A stretch of DNA of 64,000 nucleotides, taken from assembly GCA_027422505.1 (NCBI GenBank), contig JAPQWV010000658.1, positions 62,001 through 126,000 of the forward strand. Reading direction: 5' to 3'. The notes below the pieces were generated by a model. It made no database searches and was not told the origin of the DNA. It was given only the letters and a program-made list of their open reading frames with translations. The DNA is from Craterostigma plantagineum (lineage: Eukaryota; Streptophyta; Magnoliopsida; Lamiales; Linderniaceae). Made by a program: the position numbers and the translations under genes. This document shows, one piece after another, positions 1 to 10,671 of this stretch (position 1 is its first letter; each line of letters opens with the position of its first letter).

Positions 1-1093
1 CCCGTTCTGGAATTCGGAAGGTCTGGGCTGAAATCCTGGTGGTCCTTGGCTCTGATGGTTTTGATTCCCGTACGCCAGGTTCGGATGTGCCCGGGGCTGG
101 AAACTTCGCTGGCCGCCTTGGTAATTTCCCATATAATCTACGTGTTCCAGCGGCTGCCCAAGTTGGCAATCTGAGGTCTCGTGGGCTGCGCCGCAAATCC
201 CGCATAATGGTACGTAAGGCGTGTGCTGTGTCGGTGTGGTGGTGGTCACGGCGTTCACGGGCTGAGTCTGCCCGGACTTGGGAAGCAATGCACCAATCAC
301 CGTCTGCAGCTGAGAGTTCGTCGAGGCGAGTTGTTGCTGGAGCGCCTCGATCTTAGCATTAGTGGCCGTCTCCTCGCTCACTCCAAAGACGCCTGTCGTC
401 TTCATCCTGGTATTGCCCCTCATGAAACTGTTCCTCGAGTAGTCCTCAATCAAATTCCACGCGTCGGTGGCGTTGAGCTTCACGAGCCCTCCTCCTGTGG
501 CTCCGTCTAACATATGGACCGTCTGATCATTGAGACCTCTCGTGAAATCGGTTGATCTGGGGTGCCTTCGACATCCCGTGCTGTGGGCACCTCTTCAGTA
601 GCGCCTTGTAACGTTCCCACACCTCATACAAGTTTTTGGAGTCCTTCTGGTGGAATAGAGAAATCTCCGTCTTCAATCTTAATACCTTTGTGAGTGGGAA
701 GTAGTGGTTGATGAAGGCGGCTCGCATCTCCTCCCAGGTAGTGATCGATCTGGGCGGCAACATATCCAACCAGTCTCTCGCTCTGAACTTGAGCGAGAAC
801 GGAAACAGCATCAATTTGATTGCATTGCCTGGGACACAGTTGATCTTGATAGTGTCGGTCACCGTTAGAAACGCCTTCAGATGGGAGTAAGGGTCGTCAT
901 CTGGGTTGCCCTCAAACTGGGCCGTCTGAAAGATCATCTGAAGCCAAGAGTGCTTCAGTTCAAAGTTGTTGTTCTCGATTGGCGGGATGACTATTGCTGA
1001 TTCCGTACCGCCTAGCACGGCATTCTTGAGGAGATCCTGAAGTGATGGTTCCTCCTCGGGAATGTTATGGACGGGCACTCGGTGGTCCGCCAT
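1..1093 (-). pseudogene. gag: Athila-type Ty3 retrotransposon gag, 3' end beyond window
   Basis: The reading frame opens at an ATG whose complement lies at 1091-1093 and runs 188 codons to 527. It has the Retrotrans_gag core: an N-terminal stretch with PPIENNNFELK, the hydrophobic block LMLFPFSLKFRARDWL, and later LYEVWERYKALLKRCPQHG, which is typical of Athila capsid proteins. A one-base shift near 545-552 breaks the frame. The gag reading continues in another frame (NDQTVHMLDGATGGG, then a Q-rich stretch) down to base 1. That part holds a zinc-knuckle-like motif CGICGAAHETSDC at about 166-203. The protein would form the virus-like particle. The 5' LTR, pol and 3' end are not seen. The lineage is inferred from the motif pattern only. 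Confidence 0.85.
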
Positions 1094-2040
1094 GTCTACT
1101 TCTGTGTAGGGACTATCTACGGCTGCCTCTACACGTGAATTTTGGATGGATTCCTGTGAACACTATGATTTCGAGATGATGCACGAAGTTTCAAGGTCGA
1201 TCTTTTAAAATGGATTTCGAGCTTCTACCTCAAAATTCCATTTTGAATTTTGGTTCGACTTTCTTCTATTCTCATTTCTGGACCTCGAAATCGTATCTAT
1301 AAAACTTAATATGGCTTCGAGCTTTACAGTCTGAAGAAATCAAATCACATGAAAAACCTTCTTTTGTACAAAATCATCTGAACCATCGATCAAATTTAAT
1401 TTTCCTTCAAGGACAGTTGAAATTTTTTAGGGTTTCATAGCTATAAATCTTTCGGTATTTGGAGTTACCCTAGTATTAACCAAATTTTTATTCTAACACT
1501 CTCCTATGCTTAGTAATATAGGAATGAAACAGATTAAAAGAAAAAAATAACAGTTCATACCTTTCCAAATTAGCTCAAGTCTCGTTCTCCTCTTCGATTT
1601 TTAATTCCTTCTAGTTCTGAGTTTTTTTTAGAGTTTAGTTTGTGACTTGTCGAATGAAAATCTGTTAGTTTCTTCCTAATGAACTAAGATAAGTATGTTA
1701 TATTTTTATCATACTTGCGTGTTATTTGAGCTAAGTGACATTGCTTTCTACTTTTTACACACTTATCAAATTCCTTGGTAACAATCATTATAATATTAAT
1801 TTAAACTATTTCCCTCCTTGCTAAGTTATCAAGCTATCTCTATGTCCTCATTCCTTAAATAATAAGCCCCATAATATTGTTAATAAATCGCACCCACCTA
1901 TCTAAATTTCTTAAGTAACAATTTTAGTCTTACAATCATTTCCTAAATGTTAAAGTAATAAACTACCATTATTCTAAATCTTAGTTTTCGAAAACCTCTC
2001 CATACCCAAGTTAGTGTGCCTATTTTAATATTAAAATCGT
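1094..2040 (-). other. AT-rich gap: Athila leader plus probable Ty3 LTR fragment
   Basis: There is no coding sequence. About 1140-1330 has scattered TTTCGAG/CTCGAAAT words, and 1560-1620 reads like the TTCATACCTTTCC...TTCTCCTC stretch of the long minus-strand Ty3 LTR near 58890-59000. I therefore think most of it is the LTR of the Ty3 copy that follows. No clean TGTAATACC end is visible at 2040, so the boundary is uncertain, and the first about 40 bases may be Athila leader. Confidence 0.4.
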
Positions 2041-3462
2041 TTACTCTATCACTAAGGGTTCAAACCTTACATCATGTACTTGAGCTAATGAAGCGGGTAA
2101 TTCGAGTTGGTATGCTACTTCATCCACTTTCCTGAGGACTCGAAATGGTCCTATATATCGTGGGCTCAACTTGCCTTTCTTCCCGAATCTTCTCACGTCT
2201 TTCATGGGAGACACCTTAAAAAATAGGAAGTCATCTACTTGGAATTCCAACGGTCTACGCTTTTGGTCTGCGTAGCTTTTCTGTCTGCTTTGGGCTGTCT
2301 TCATCCGTTCCCGCACCTTTGATATTGCTTCTGTCATTTCTTGCTCTAGATCGGGCCCTTGTATCGCTTGTTCTCCAACTTTATCCCAATGGATTGGAGA
2401 TCTGCATTTGCGTCCGTATAGAGCTTCATATAGAGCCATTCCGATCGTTGCATGGAAGCTGTTGTTATATGAAAATTCGATCAGAGGAAGGTATCGGATC
2501 CAATTTCCTTTAAAGTCGAGCACGAAGGCTCTTAGCTTATCTTCCAACGTCTGGATTGTTCGTTCAGACTGCCCATCTGTCTGAGGATGATAGGCAGTAC
2601 TGAATGATAACTTTGTTCATATGGCCTTCTGCAAACTCATCCAGAATTTGGAAAGAAATCTTAAATCACGATCGGAAATGATTGAGTTTGGAACACCATG
2701 AAGTCGTACTATTTCTTGAATATATAATTCCGCTTATCATTCCATTGAGAATGTTGAACTGATAGATAGAAAATGAGCGGACTTGGTCAATCGATCAACG
2801 ATGACCCATATAGCGTCGTGGCCTTTCATGGTTTTAGGTAAGCCAACAACGAAGTCCATCGTGATGTGATCCCACTTCCATTCGGGTACTGGCAGGGATT
2901 GCAAGGTTCCTGCCGGTCGCTGATGTTCTGCTTTAATTTGCTGACATGTCAGGCATTGGCTTACGAAGGTTGCGATTTCTTTTTTCATCCCTGGCCACCA
3001 ATAGTTGGTTCATAGATCTCCGTACATCTTCGTTGCTCCCTCAATTCCTTCATCTCAGCTGGAGCAAGTCGGTACGGTGCCTTAGAAATCGGTGCAGCTC
3101 CTGGCACTAGATCAATCGTGAACTGAATTTCACGATCCGGCGGAAGTCCGGGTAAGTCTTCAGAGAACACATCGGGAAAATCTTGTACTACTAGGACTTC
3201 TTCTAGCTTCGGGGGTGCACGTTCTTCAGATGATATTGCATATATTAGGTACGCTTCCCATCCTGTCTTGATCAAACGATGTGCTTTCGTTGCTGAAATC
3301 TTGGGAATCTTACCACGCCTGCTACTTCCCATGAATGTGAGTGGTTCAGTGTCTCCTAGATTAAAGGTTACTTGCTTACGGTTGCAGTCAATAACTGCTC
3401 CGTATTCGATAGCCAGTCCATTTCGAGGATTACTTCGTAATTGTTCATTGGAATGACTATCA
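2041..3462 (-). pseudogene. pol: Ty3 pol remnant (protease end, RT start, integrase), copy gypsy-1
   Basis: Read from 3462 downward, this holds the end of the protease region, the start of reverse transcriptase ([35 protein letters not shown]) and then, without the RT core or RNase H, the integrase. The integrase keeps the zinc-finger cysteines (QCLTCQQIK) and the catalytic-core sequence [10 protein letters not shown]. In another frame come SDRD and GQSERTIQTLED, and then the C-terminal part ending ASLAQVHDV. Compared with the fuller copy at 18578-22385, about 1.48 kb is missing at 3037-3040. A stop follows [10 protein letters not shown] near 2737. Lineage is probably Tekay/Del-like, but no chromodomain survives. 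It cannot encode a working enzyme. Confidence 0.85.
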
Positions 3463-3489
3463 TGTGAGTGGTTCAGTGTCTCCTAGATT
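3463..3489. repeat. 27-bp direct copy of 3336-3362 at a rearrangement junction
   Basis: Bases 3463-3489 repeat 3336-3362 exactly (starts TGTGAGTGGTTCAGTGTCTC). To the left is genuine Ty3 sequence, which the second Ty3 copy continues differently. To the right Copia sequence begins at 3490. The repeat therefore sits as filler at the join of two unrelated elements. Confidence 0.85.
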
Positions 3490-5173
3490 TTGAAATCAAA
3501 CCTTAAAAACCAAAAACTTTTCGAAACTGAAATTGTAAAAGCCAAATATTTTAATCGATATTAAAAGTCAAATCAATAAACACGTCTACGATCAAAATAT
3601 CCAACCAAAATTTAGACTACAATAAAACATCATGGATCCAAATATAAAAATATTACAAGACCATGTAACAATCAATTTTAATTCGGCAGTGAGACATTAT
3701 GAAAAAAATAAGAATGAACTTGAAAATGTTAGAACACTCGAGGCTAAGATAGAAACCTTAGAAATTAAGGTTAAGGAACTTAGCAAAAATGCTGATGTAG
3801 TCCAAGTAGAGGAAAATCAGGATGCATGTAGAGGTAGAAATTCCATAGAAGAATGCAAAGTCAAACTAGAGTTAGAATTAAGACTAGCTAGTGCTCTCGA
3901 TATGATCTCTAGTCTTGAATCTAAGCTAGAAACTTCCGAATCTAACCTTATGAGCTCTAGTGCGAAAATAGATGAACTTAACTAAGAGCTCAACTCTTAG
4001 CAAGGCTAAGCATATTTCGTTAGAGAAGCATAGCTCGGTAGTCAAGGAATTAGAGGACAGGCTAGACAACAACCATAAATGTCTACTTAGAAATCTAGAC
4101 GAGAAAAGTCTTCTTAAATGTAGAATAGAAGGTGTGAACAAAAAGGTCACCAGTCTCGAAGCTCAAATAGAAAAATCTAATTCTAAGATAAGTGAGTTAA
4201 CTAAGAGTCTAGACACTTGTCAAGCCGAGAAGAGCACTGCTCAAAATAACTATGCTTTCTTAAGAGAAGAATGTGGGAAGCTCTATTCTAAGATTAATCA
4301 ATTAGTAAATCTTCTTGCGATTTCTAAGACCAAGGAAGCACAATCTCGTCATTACGAAAATTCTTTTCCGTCGATATACCTCCTATTCTTAAGAAAATTG
4401 AGGATTTAAATTCAACATTAGAAAGGGAAAGAAAGAATTTTGAAGCGGAAAAGAATGCGTTTTTATTGGAAATATCTAATTTCAAAGCTTCCTCACAAGA
4501 AAAGTAATCTTTAAGCAGGTTAAGAAAGATAAAGAGGCTTTGAGCGCTAGTAGATCAAATACTCCAATTTCTATAGCCGTTACTTCTACATGTTCGTTAA
4601 AGCCTATGAATTTTAGAAGTACAAACTTTGAAAGTGGCTCTGTCTCCACCAAGAAAATTTTTCACGAAAATAATTCAGATTCTAGCGCACAAACTTCATC
4701 GTGTGTTTCAAATGATTCTACTAACTTTTCACTTAAAAAGCCTAGACTTGAACATAATTTTTGAAATTCTAATTCTCATGTGAAAAATGTGCATTCTCCA
4801 CGTAGGAATTACGACAATTCTACTTTACATGTTTATCACTCTATTTGCTCGTATTCTTACAATAATATCCAGTCAATATTCGTTCCGAAAAGCATTTATT
4901 ATGACTGGGTACTGAGGAGACCTTTACAAGTACACATTCTAGGAGCACATATTCACATGCTAGGATTACTTATCCGTTTAAAATCAAGCAAAAATGGATT
5001 CCTAAGTCGGATATCAAGTCAGAAAGTCCTAGTCAAATATGGACTCCTAAGACTACATCTTCAGCCAACTTAGGCGCACAATCTAATTTTACACGATTTA
5101 CGACTAACTCAATTTCTGCTAATAAGGGAGGACCCATACGACAATGGGTACCAAAGTCCCGATAGTTTTGCAG
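3490..5173 (+). pseudogene. Copia copy A: coiled-coil linker region between gag and pol
   Basis: An ATG at 3632 opens a 117-codon reading frame, and after a frameshift near 3980 a second frame continues to 4409. Both are rich in E, K, L, S and N in heptad-like order (LEAKIETLEIKVKELSK; LEDRLDNNHKCLLRNLDEKS), which predicts a coiled coil. They match the coiled-coil segment of copy H (34340-35220) and of copy F on the other strand. The 3' end carries the conserved WVPK, a stop TAG at 5163-5165, then TTTTGCAG ending at 5173. This segment behaves like an intron that carries coding sequence. The gag and the 5' splice site of this copy are lost. Confidence 0.75.
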
Positions 5174-5279
5174 AATTCCCTCATGTGTGGTACTTCGATG
5201 ATAGTTGCTCCACATACATGATCAAGGGCGAGCGGCAGAGCAACTACAACAAATTCCTACCTAAGCGACAAACTCGGTG
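5174..5279 (+). pseudogene. pol: Copia copy A: start of protease, truncated
   Basis: Directly after the CAG come residues PHVWYFDDSCSTYM, the aspartic-protease region of Copia pol. The D-S-G of the intact copies has become D-D-S. About 30 codons later the pol sequence ends and post-pol noncoding sequence follows, so the rest of protease, integrase, RT and RNase H has been deleted. Confidence 0.7.
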
Positions 5280-7651
5280 ACAATTCCTTACTCATTTTTT
5301 CCTAAAAGTGCTAAAATTTAGGATGAGTCACTATTAATTTTCTAGGGATTACAATTTGGTACATTTGCATCTGAGCTGAAATGTTAAATGCCAAACTTTA
5401 ACAAAAAAAATCTATCATGCATTTTTCCGCATTTAGTTCTATTAATATATATATATATATATATTAATACATATGTAATATATATATATACATAAAAAAA
5501 ATTTCATGCACTTTTACAGAAAATGTTTTTCCTTTTCTTTGTTTTTATATCATGTTCGTGTTTTTTTCTCTTTAATAATAAAAAATCGCAATTCAACAAT
5601 AAAAAGAACAAACAAAAAACGAACACAAAGTTTTTTTCATTGTTTTGAAAAACAAATTAAACAAAAACAACGAAAAGATGGGGAGTGACGATTACTCGAT
5701 CTACTTTGATTTGTTCACAAAAATCTTTCCTCGATATATGTGGTTATTTGCTCAATATTGTCTGTCTAGTCGCATTTTGTTGTCTAAAGGTTTGTTCCAC
5801 TAGACACAAACCCACATCATATACATGAGATTTTGAACCTTATTATTTTTCGGGAATTTATCCTTGAGCGAGTCACTTCAAATGTTGTCTTAACTTGTAT
5901 TTCTTGATCTCATAGTCGCCTTGCGTTAGATTGTAAGGAAAATGATTAGGCACGTAGGATCCTCACTTGGCCAAAATCAAAATATCATCCTTGAAATTAT
6001 TCCTCTAGTCATCCCTTTTGAGCATTCTCCGATATCCTTTTCTTCATTTGTATCCCAATCAAGCCTTCAACCGTAATTCATAAATTTCGGAGGGTTGCGT
6101 AAATGAGAAAAGGAGGGGGAGAAAAAGGTGACGAAAGAAAAAGAAGAAACTGATGAAAAAAGAGGTGGAAAACGCACACGAGGAATGCTCAACGCACAAT
6201 GAATAGTCCAAAAGAACCTACCTTCCTAATTATTGAAATCTTATAGAAATCATAAGAGGAGGGCATGGATCTTGCTGTGAACTTCTCCTTCGATAATGTA
6301 GTGTACTCGTCAGAACGGCTGGAAGAGGAGCACCACGAAGTGAACTTCTCCAACGATAATCTGGTCTTATATCGAGACAACGAGAGGAGGAGCACGGCCT
6401 TGGGTTCGAATTCCATAACTGTGAACTTCTCCAAATCGATAATCTTTGGAACCTCTCTAGGGATTAAAAGAAGAGGAGCACGGTATCGACCCGAGAACCA
6501 ACAAGAAGAACTTCACTTAGATAATCTCTCAGCCTCGTAGAGAAGCGGAGCTTCAGTTTGAGCAAGTGTAGAATAATATGAAAAAGTTTAAGGATGGAAA
6601 AGAAAATACCGGTGAAGAGGACGACGACGAAAAAGAAGAAGATCTTTAGTCCAGGATTCCTAAATATTTTCTTTCCCTTCTAAGTGAAAACCAAAATACT
6701 AAATCCCTAAGTCCCTTTGATTCTGAATCCACGGTCTCTTGCTCAGTGAAATGATTAAAAGTGCCTTGATAGCAGGTTAATTGATATAATTTTTCTTGTG
6801 TTGACATGAGTGATATATCTAGTATATAAATCGCATGATAAAAATAATTGAACGCTAGAGCGAACCTCGTGAGAGTTGTCGAAGTGGATCACTCTATGAA
6901 CTTAGGAAGGACATGACTTGACGGAGAATTATTATTCTTTGTGTAATGTGAAATATTTGCGTGAAAATGATCAAAGTGACGTAATATGACCCCAAATAAA
7001 ACAAAAATAAAAAATAAAAAAAGACTTAAAAAAATCGTATAGTATATTGTTTCGAATTTTTTTTCTTTCTTTGCATATTTTTCATGCATATTTCTCTTAT
7101 GTTTTGCATTATTTTAGTCGCATTTTTTCTTATGCATGAAAAATTTCGCACATTTTCAAATGCAATTGCATATGCATTGGCACAGACTTGTTTAAAAGCG
7201 AAATATTTCTTGCTTAAATGGTTACGCAAATTTTCATATGCATGCTTAGGAGTTCATGCATACATGCTGAAATTATTATATGCATCTCTACTCGTTCTAT
7301 CATATGTGTTACATTTTCATATGCATATCTTGGTGAATACGTATATCTTTTCGAAATTGTTAAACACTAGATGCGCACTTTTTGAGGGGGAGTCAAGATT
7401 CTTAGGTGTGAAAACATGAATTAAGGCGCGAGAATGAAAAATTATTCTATTATTTTAAAATTACTCCTTTAGTAAATTTCTGCTGAGCATTATCTGAGGA
7501 GGAGTAATATACTTTTACGGGGAGTAATTTTTTATTTTTGTAATTCATGTCTACATTTAACTTTAAATGTTACTCTTGACTCACTACTCTCATTTAGTAT
7601 GAAAAAGCATAAACGACTAAATCCTCGAGAGAGCCTTTTAATGATTTTCAG
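5280..7651 (+). other. Copia copy A: post-pol noncoding spacer
   Basis: About 2.4 kb without a coding frame. It aligns by eye with the post-pol spacers of copies G (29673 on), C (43437 on) and H (51855 on), for example through CACTAGACACAAA near 5799. It contains a TA microsatellite (about 5446-5495), a polypurine tract GGAGGGGGAGAAAAA (6111-6125), the four-unit repeat at 6276-6561, and another purine tract TTTGAGGGGGAG at 7381. It ends in GATTTTCAG (7651), a possible splice acceptor before the degenerate third ORF. Confidence 0.7.
6276..6561 (+). repeat. Four-unit degenerate tandem repeat in Copia spacer (copy A)
   Basis: Four units of roughly 56-86 bp. The first three begin TGTGAACTTCTCC-(ACGATAATC) and end near GAGGAGCACG; the last is a shortened variant. 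The same block, with unit order and unequal spacing kept, is at 30370-30660 (copy G) and 44116-44405 (copy C). In copy H the sequence stops just before it, at the insertion at 52535. Confidence 0.8.
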
Positions 7652-8397
7652 GTACATGAAGTGGATGCATTTCAAGAAGATCTTCCAACCACTTCTCAGA
7701 AGCATACCATTGAAGATTTAGCAAATGAAAAACAAGTCGGTCAATCCACCAAATTCCGTCGCGCGTATCACTTTGAAACCGGGCTCTCTCCCAACGCCAC
7801 ATTCAAAGGAGGCTCGCTACAACTTAAAACAATGAAAGAAAGAGACGCCCTACCTACTTCTGGAACTAGAGGCACTTCTTCGAGGCCGAACCAGGCAACT
7901 TTCATTCGGAGAGGACGAATCTGGCGAAACGGAGAAGATGGCTAAACCCCGAGCCCTCTCCTCGTCTGAGGACTAAATGACACGTGACTCAAGCATCATC
8001 AAGGACTGAAGCTGCCAACTGTGTCCACTGCATCAAGGACCGAAGTTGCCAACCGTGTCCCCAGCATCAATGATCGAAGTTGCCAACTGTGTCCACCTTT
8101 CCAAACCTCACATCGGACTCCCCGATCTCAACACAAGGTTGAACCAAATAGGGGGAGTTTCGAGTTTCGTGTGCTTTCAACGGGAGAAATGGAACGCGGA
8201 CTTTCTAAATCCGGCAAGAATACTTCGTACATGTTACGGCATTTAGGAGAAGAACTTCAAAGAAAGATTCAAAGAAAAAGCCAGTGCCTAGAAGACCGGG
8301 TGAGCTTGAAGATTTTCTAACATGGAGATTTCGAGGACTCGTGGACTCTTTCCATTGCAAGACGAAGACAACCCGTGCAATGTTGAAAATTGCATAC
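7652..8397 (+). pseudogene. Copia copy A: degenerate third ORF before the 3' LTR
   Basis: The region sits where copies C and D carry their long third ORF. A frame of 94 codons begins at 7661, and another runs from about 8021. Near 8110-8160 the reading LPDLNTRLNQIGG resembles the repeated LPNPNARL reading of element E (11290-11640, minus). The end carries AAGACGAAGACAACC before the polypurine tract, which element E also has in its equivalent place. Frames are short and broken, no known domain is recognised, and I cannot show homology to the third ORF of copies C and D. Confidence 0.45.
7997..8098 (+). repeat. Three tandem 34-bp repeats
   Basis: Units at 7997-8030, 8031-8064 and 8065-8098 share CATCAA-GA-CGAAG-TGCCAAC-GTGTCC with few differences. 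The length is not a multiple of three, so each unit changes the frame of the degenerate ORF around it. Confidence 0.9.
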
Positions 8398-8409
8398 AAA
8401 GGGGGAGAT
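8398..8409 (+). promoter_or_regulatory. Polypurine tract, plus-strand primer
   Basis: AAAGGGGGAGAT lies immediately before the LTR start at 8410. This is the normal position of the RNase H-resistant primer for plus-strand DNA synthesis. The same tract precedes the LTRs of elements E and D on the minus strand. Confidence 0.85.
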
Positions 8410-8772
8410 TGTTGGAACTATTTTATTGTATTCAATTAATAGAGTTGTCTTAGTCATGCTATGCAAATTAGTAGTCTTGGGTTAAATTGTAATTAGTCAT
8501 TGTATAGGACTACTTGTGTAAATATACCACGAGGTGGTATATATAAGTGAACTCCTAAGAAAATTAGGAGTGCGTTGTACAAGGGAATACAGATGGAAAA
8601 ATAGAATTGAAAACTTAGAGAGAAGATATTCGCCTCCCTTGAGTGCTCTCAACGTTGCTTCTCTCCCAAGCTTTCTTTGTAAGCAAATCTCAATCGTAAG
8701 CTCTCAAATTTCTTAGATTTGCTATTCAATTCTTAGTAATTTGATCTAGGTTGGATATTAGGGGACCTAACA
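8410..8772 (+). repeat. Copia LTR, 363 bp, shared between copies A and A'
   Basis: The LTR starts TGTTGGAACT and ends GACCTAACA (TG...CA). A polypurine tract is on its left and a primer-binding site on its right, so it serves as 3' LTR for copy A and as 5' LTR for copy A'. A TATA box TATATATAAG is at 8538-8547, inside a perfect 9-bp inverted repeat (8522-8530 with 8534-8542). No second copy of this exact LTR is in the window. Confidence 0.9.
8538..8547 (+). promoter_or_regulatory. LTR TATA box inside an inverted repeat
   Basis: TATATATAAG overlaps the right arm of the inverted repeat ATATACCAC / GTGGTATAT, with loop GAG. It is the likely core promoter for the genomic RNA of copy A'. Confidence 0.65.
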
Positions 8773-8774
8773 AT

Positions 8775-8786
8775 TGGTATCAGAGC
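8775..8786 (+). promoter_or_regulatory. Primer-binding site for initiator Met-tRNA
   Basis: TGGTATCAGAGC begins two bases after the LTR end. It is the standard complement to the 3' end of plant initiator methionine tRNA in Copia elements, where minus-strand DNA synthesis starts. Confidence 0.95.
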
Positions 8787-9858
8787 AGATTCGTTCTGGT
8801 TTGAATCGAAATTGTTAGAATTCGGATCGAATTTTACATTCTCGAACTGTTCACGCGAAGAACAGTTTTGGCGCGAAATAGTTTTTCGATCTGAATTGCC
8901 TAATTCTTTGCGTATCTGATTTGATTTTGATGTTTCCGTGTTTGTTCTAGCAATAGAAATCGATGGCGATTAGATTCATAGCAGTTGGAATATCAATTTA
9001 GCAGAATAGATCAGATTGGAATGGTTACTGTTCACGCGAAGAATAAACTTGAACACAGTTTGATTTTGATTAAAATTGACATATTTTGCTTCATAATGTG
9101 TTTAATTGTCTATTCGTGCGAATCAAACATCTGATTACGAGCAGAAACCTGCGATTTCATAGTCTAATTCATCGTTTTCGGTTGAATCATGGTTAATTAG
9201 GGTTCTGATTTTATTTGCGGGACTTCAATTTTTCTTGCTAAAGTTTCCGATCGCAGAAACTCGATCGCAAATCTCCGCGCAAGAATTTTTATCGATCAGA
9301 ACACTAAGTCAACGCTAAAATCGTCTTTACTAAGAACGATTTTAGTAGAAAATTTTTTCGAGCGTTACTTAGTGCAAAACTTTTTTGACGAAGACATATT
9401 TTGACCTTTTGCGCTCGCAAAACATACCGTCGAAATTTTTTTCGGTGAAAACTAATACAGTTTGACCAAGCGAAAAATTACTTACGATCGAAAAACTTTT
9501 CCAGTCAACGGAGTTATTCTGACTAAGCAAGAAACCTACCTTAAGTACTGTTTCTTGCAATCGAAATAAATTCACGATTAAAAGATTTTTCTTGATCGAA
9601 AACTTTTGAACAAATTTTTCTCGCTCGTAAATTTCTCGCTGACGCACTTTCTCGCACGACAACAGTAACATAAATTTTAGTCACGACTAAATTATTTTCG
9701 ATCAAAAATCTAAAGATAGAATCGAAAATAATTCACGGCTGCTTTAATATCAAACGCTACTAACTAATTTGCTACTTGTGAAGCACATAATATCACTCAA
9801 ATCCATCAAAACAACAAACGAAGATCCTTCGTCAACAAAAAAAAGGGGGAAAGAAGAG
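8787..9858 (+). other. Copia copy A': untranslated leader
   Basis: About 1.07 kb between the primer-binding site and gag, without a convincing coding frame. It has many TTTCTCGATCG-like words and the long hairpin at 9302-9374. It matches the leader of copy C (38999-40059) along most of its length, and that of copy H (32556-33088), which lacks the hairpin part. Confidence 0.8.
9302..9374 (+). other. Two-part hairpin in the Copia leader
   Basis: The inner arms CTAAAATCGT (9315-9324) and ACGATTTTAG (9336-9345) pair perfectly. The outer arms CACTAAGT (9302-9309) and ACTTAGTG (9367-9374) also pair, and AACGCT (9311-9316) pairs with AGCGTT (9361-9366). Copy C keeps the inner stem at 39520-39529 / 39541-39550 with a change that leaves a G-U pair. 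Confidence 0.7.
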
Positions 9859-10671
9859 ATGGATGCATACTCACTAGGAAATAAAAATTGTCCGCCGATC
9901 TTGCACGCGGTGAATATACAGTCTGGAGAAGCCGCTTCCTAAACTTCATAGCTCTGAAAGATCAAGCCAAAAATTTATTGCAATCACTCGAAGAGGGACC
10001 TGCACAGTTTTGGGTCACCATAGCCGGTGATGACACTGCTACTCCTCAAATTCCCGCTACTAGGCGACTTAAGGAGCCTAGGGAATACTTTATCGAGGAA
10101 AAGGCCCGCGCGAACGCTGATCAGATAGCCATGAACACACTCATGCAAGGCATCCCCAATGACATCTATAGACAGATAGAAAGCCTCCCAACGGCTAAGG
10201 GAATGTTGGATGAGTTGCATAGGATGATGCAGAGGACGGAGGAGGGCCTATATGATGTATATCAAAGATACCTCACTCTTCTCAATGAGATGAGGAAGAT
10301 AGAAATCTCGAAAACGAACATGGAAACAAATATCAGATTTCTATCCTCTCTGCCCTCGGACTGGAAAAAGATATCCACTCAGCTTAGATAAAACAAATAT
10401 GGAGGAGTTGGATATTCATGCAATTTTTGATAATCTCACCCAACACGAGGAAGATGTTTGCGAGACAGAGAGAGCAGAAGGGCAAGCAGGTTGACAACAC
10501 CGTTGCTCTAGTCTCAGAGAAGCGTGGAATAAAGCCTCGGAAAGAGCAGATCGTTAGGCCTCCCTCCTCATCTGAGTCAGAAGAAGATTCAGAATCAGAC
10601 GTCAAGCTAAGCATGAAGGCACTGGGGAAGCAGTTGGCTTTAATCGGAAAAACGATGAGCAGGAAATACTT
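9859..10671 (+). pseudogene. gag: Copia copy A' gag, broken and cut by element E
   Basis: The ATG at 9859 begins MDAYSLGN, the conserved start of this family's Gag. A one-base loss near 9895-9905 shifts the frame, and the main frame then reads RGEYTVWRSRFLNFIALKD. The UBN2-type capsid domain follows (AMNTLMQGIPNDIYRQIESL, RFLSSLPSDWKK). Relative to copy H, 22 residues after QRTE are missing in frame, apparently by recombination between short GGAGGAG-like words. Another shift occurs near 10390. The sequence ends at 10671, where the minus-strand element E is inserted, before the zinc knuckle. Confidence 0.85.

Noticed and set aside
5440..5500. TA repeat as a regulatory element
   Set aside because: Ordinary microsatellite with no conserved partner in other copies.
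7997..8098. CRISPR-like array
   Set aside because: Three adjacent units without spacers in a plant retrotransposon. A simple tandem repeat.
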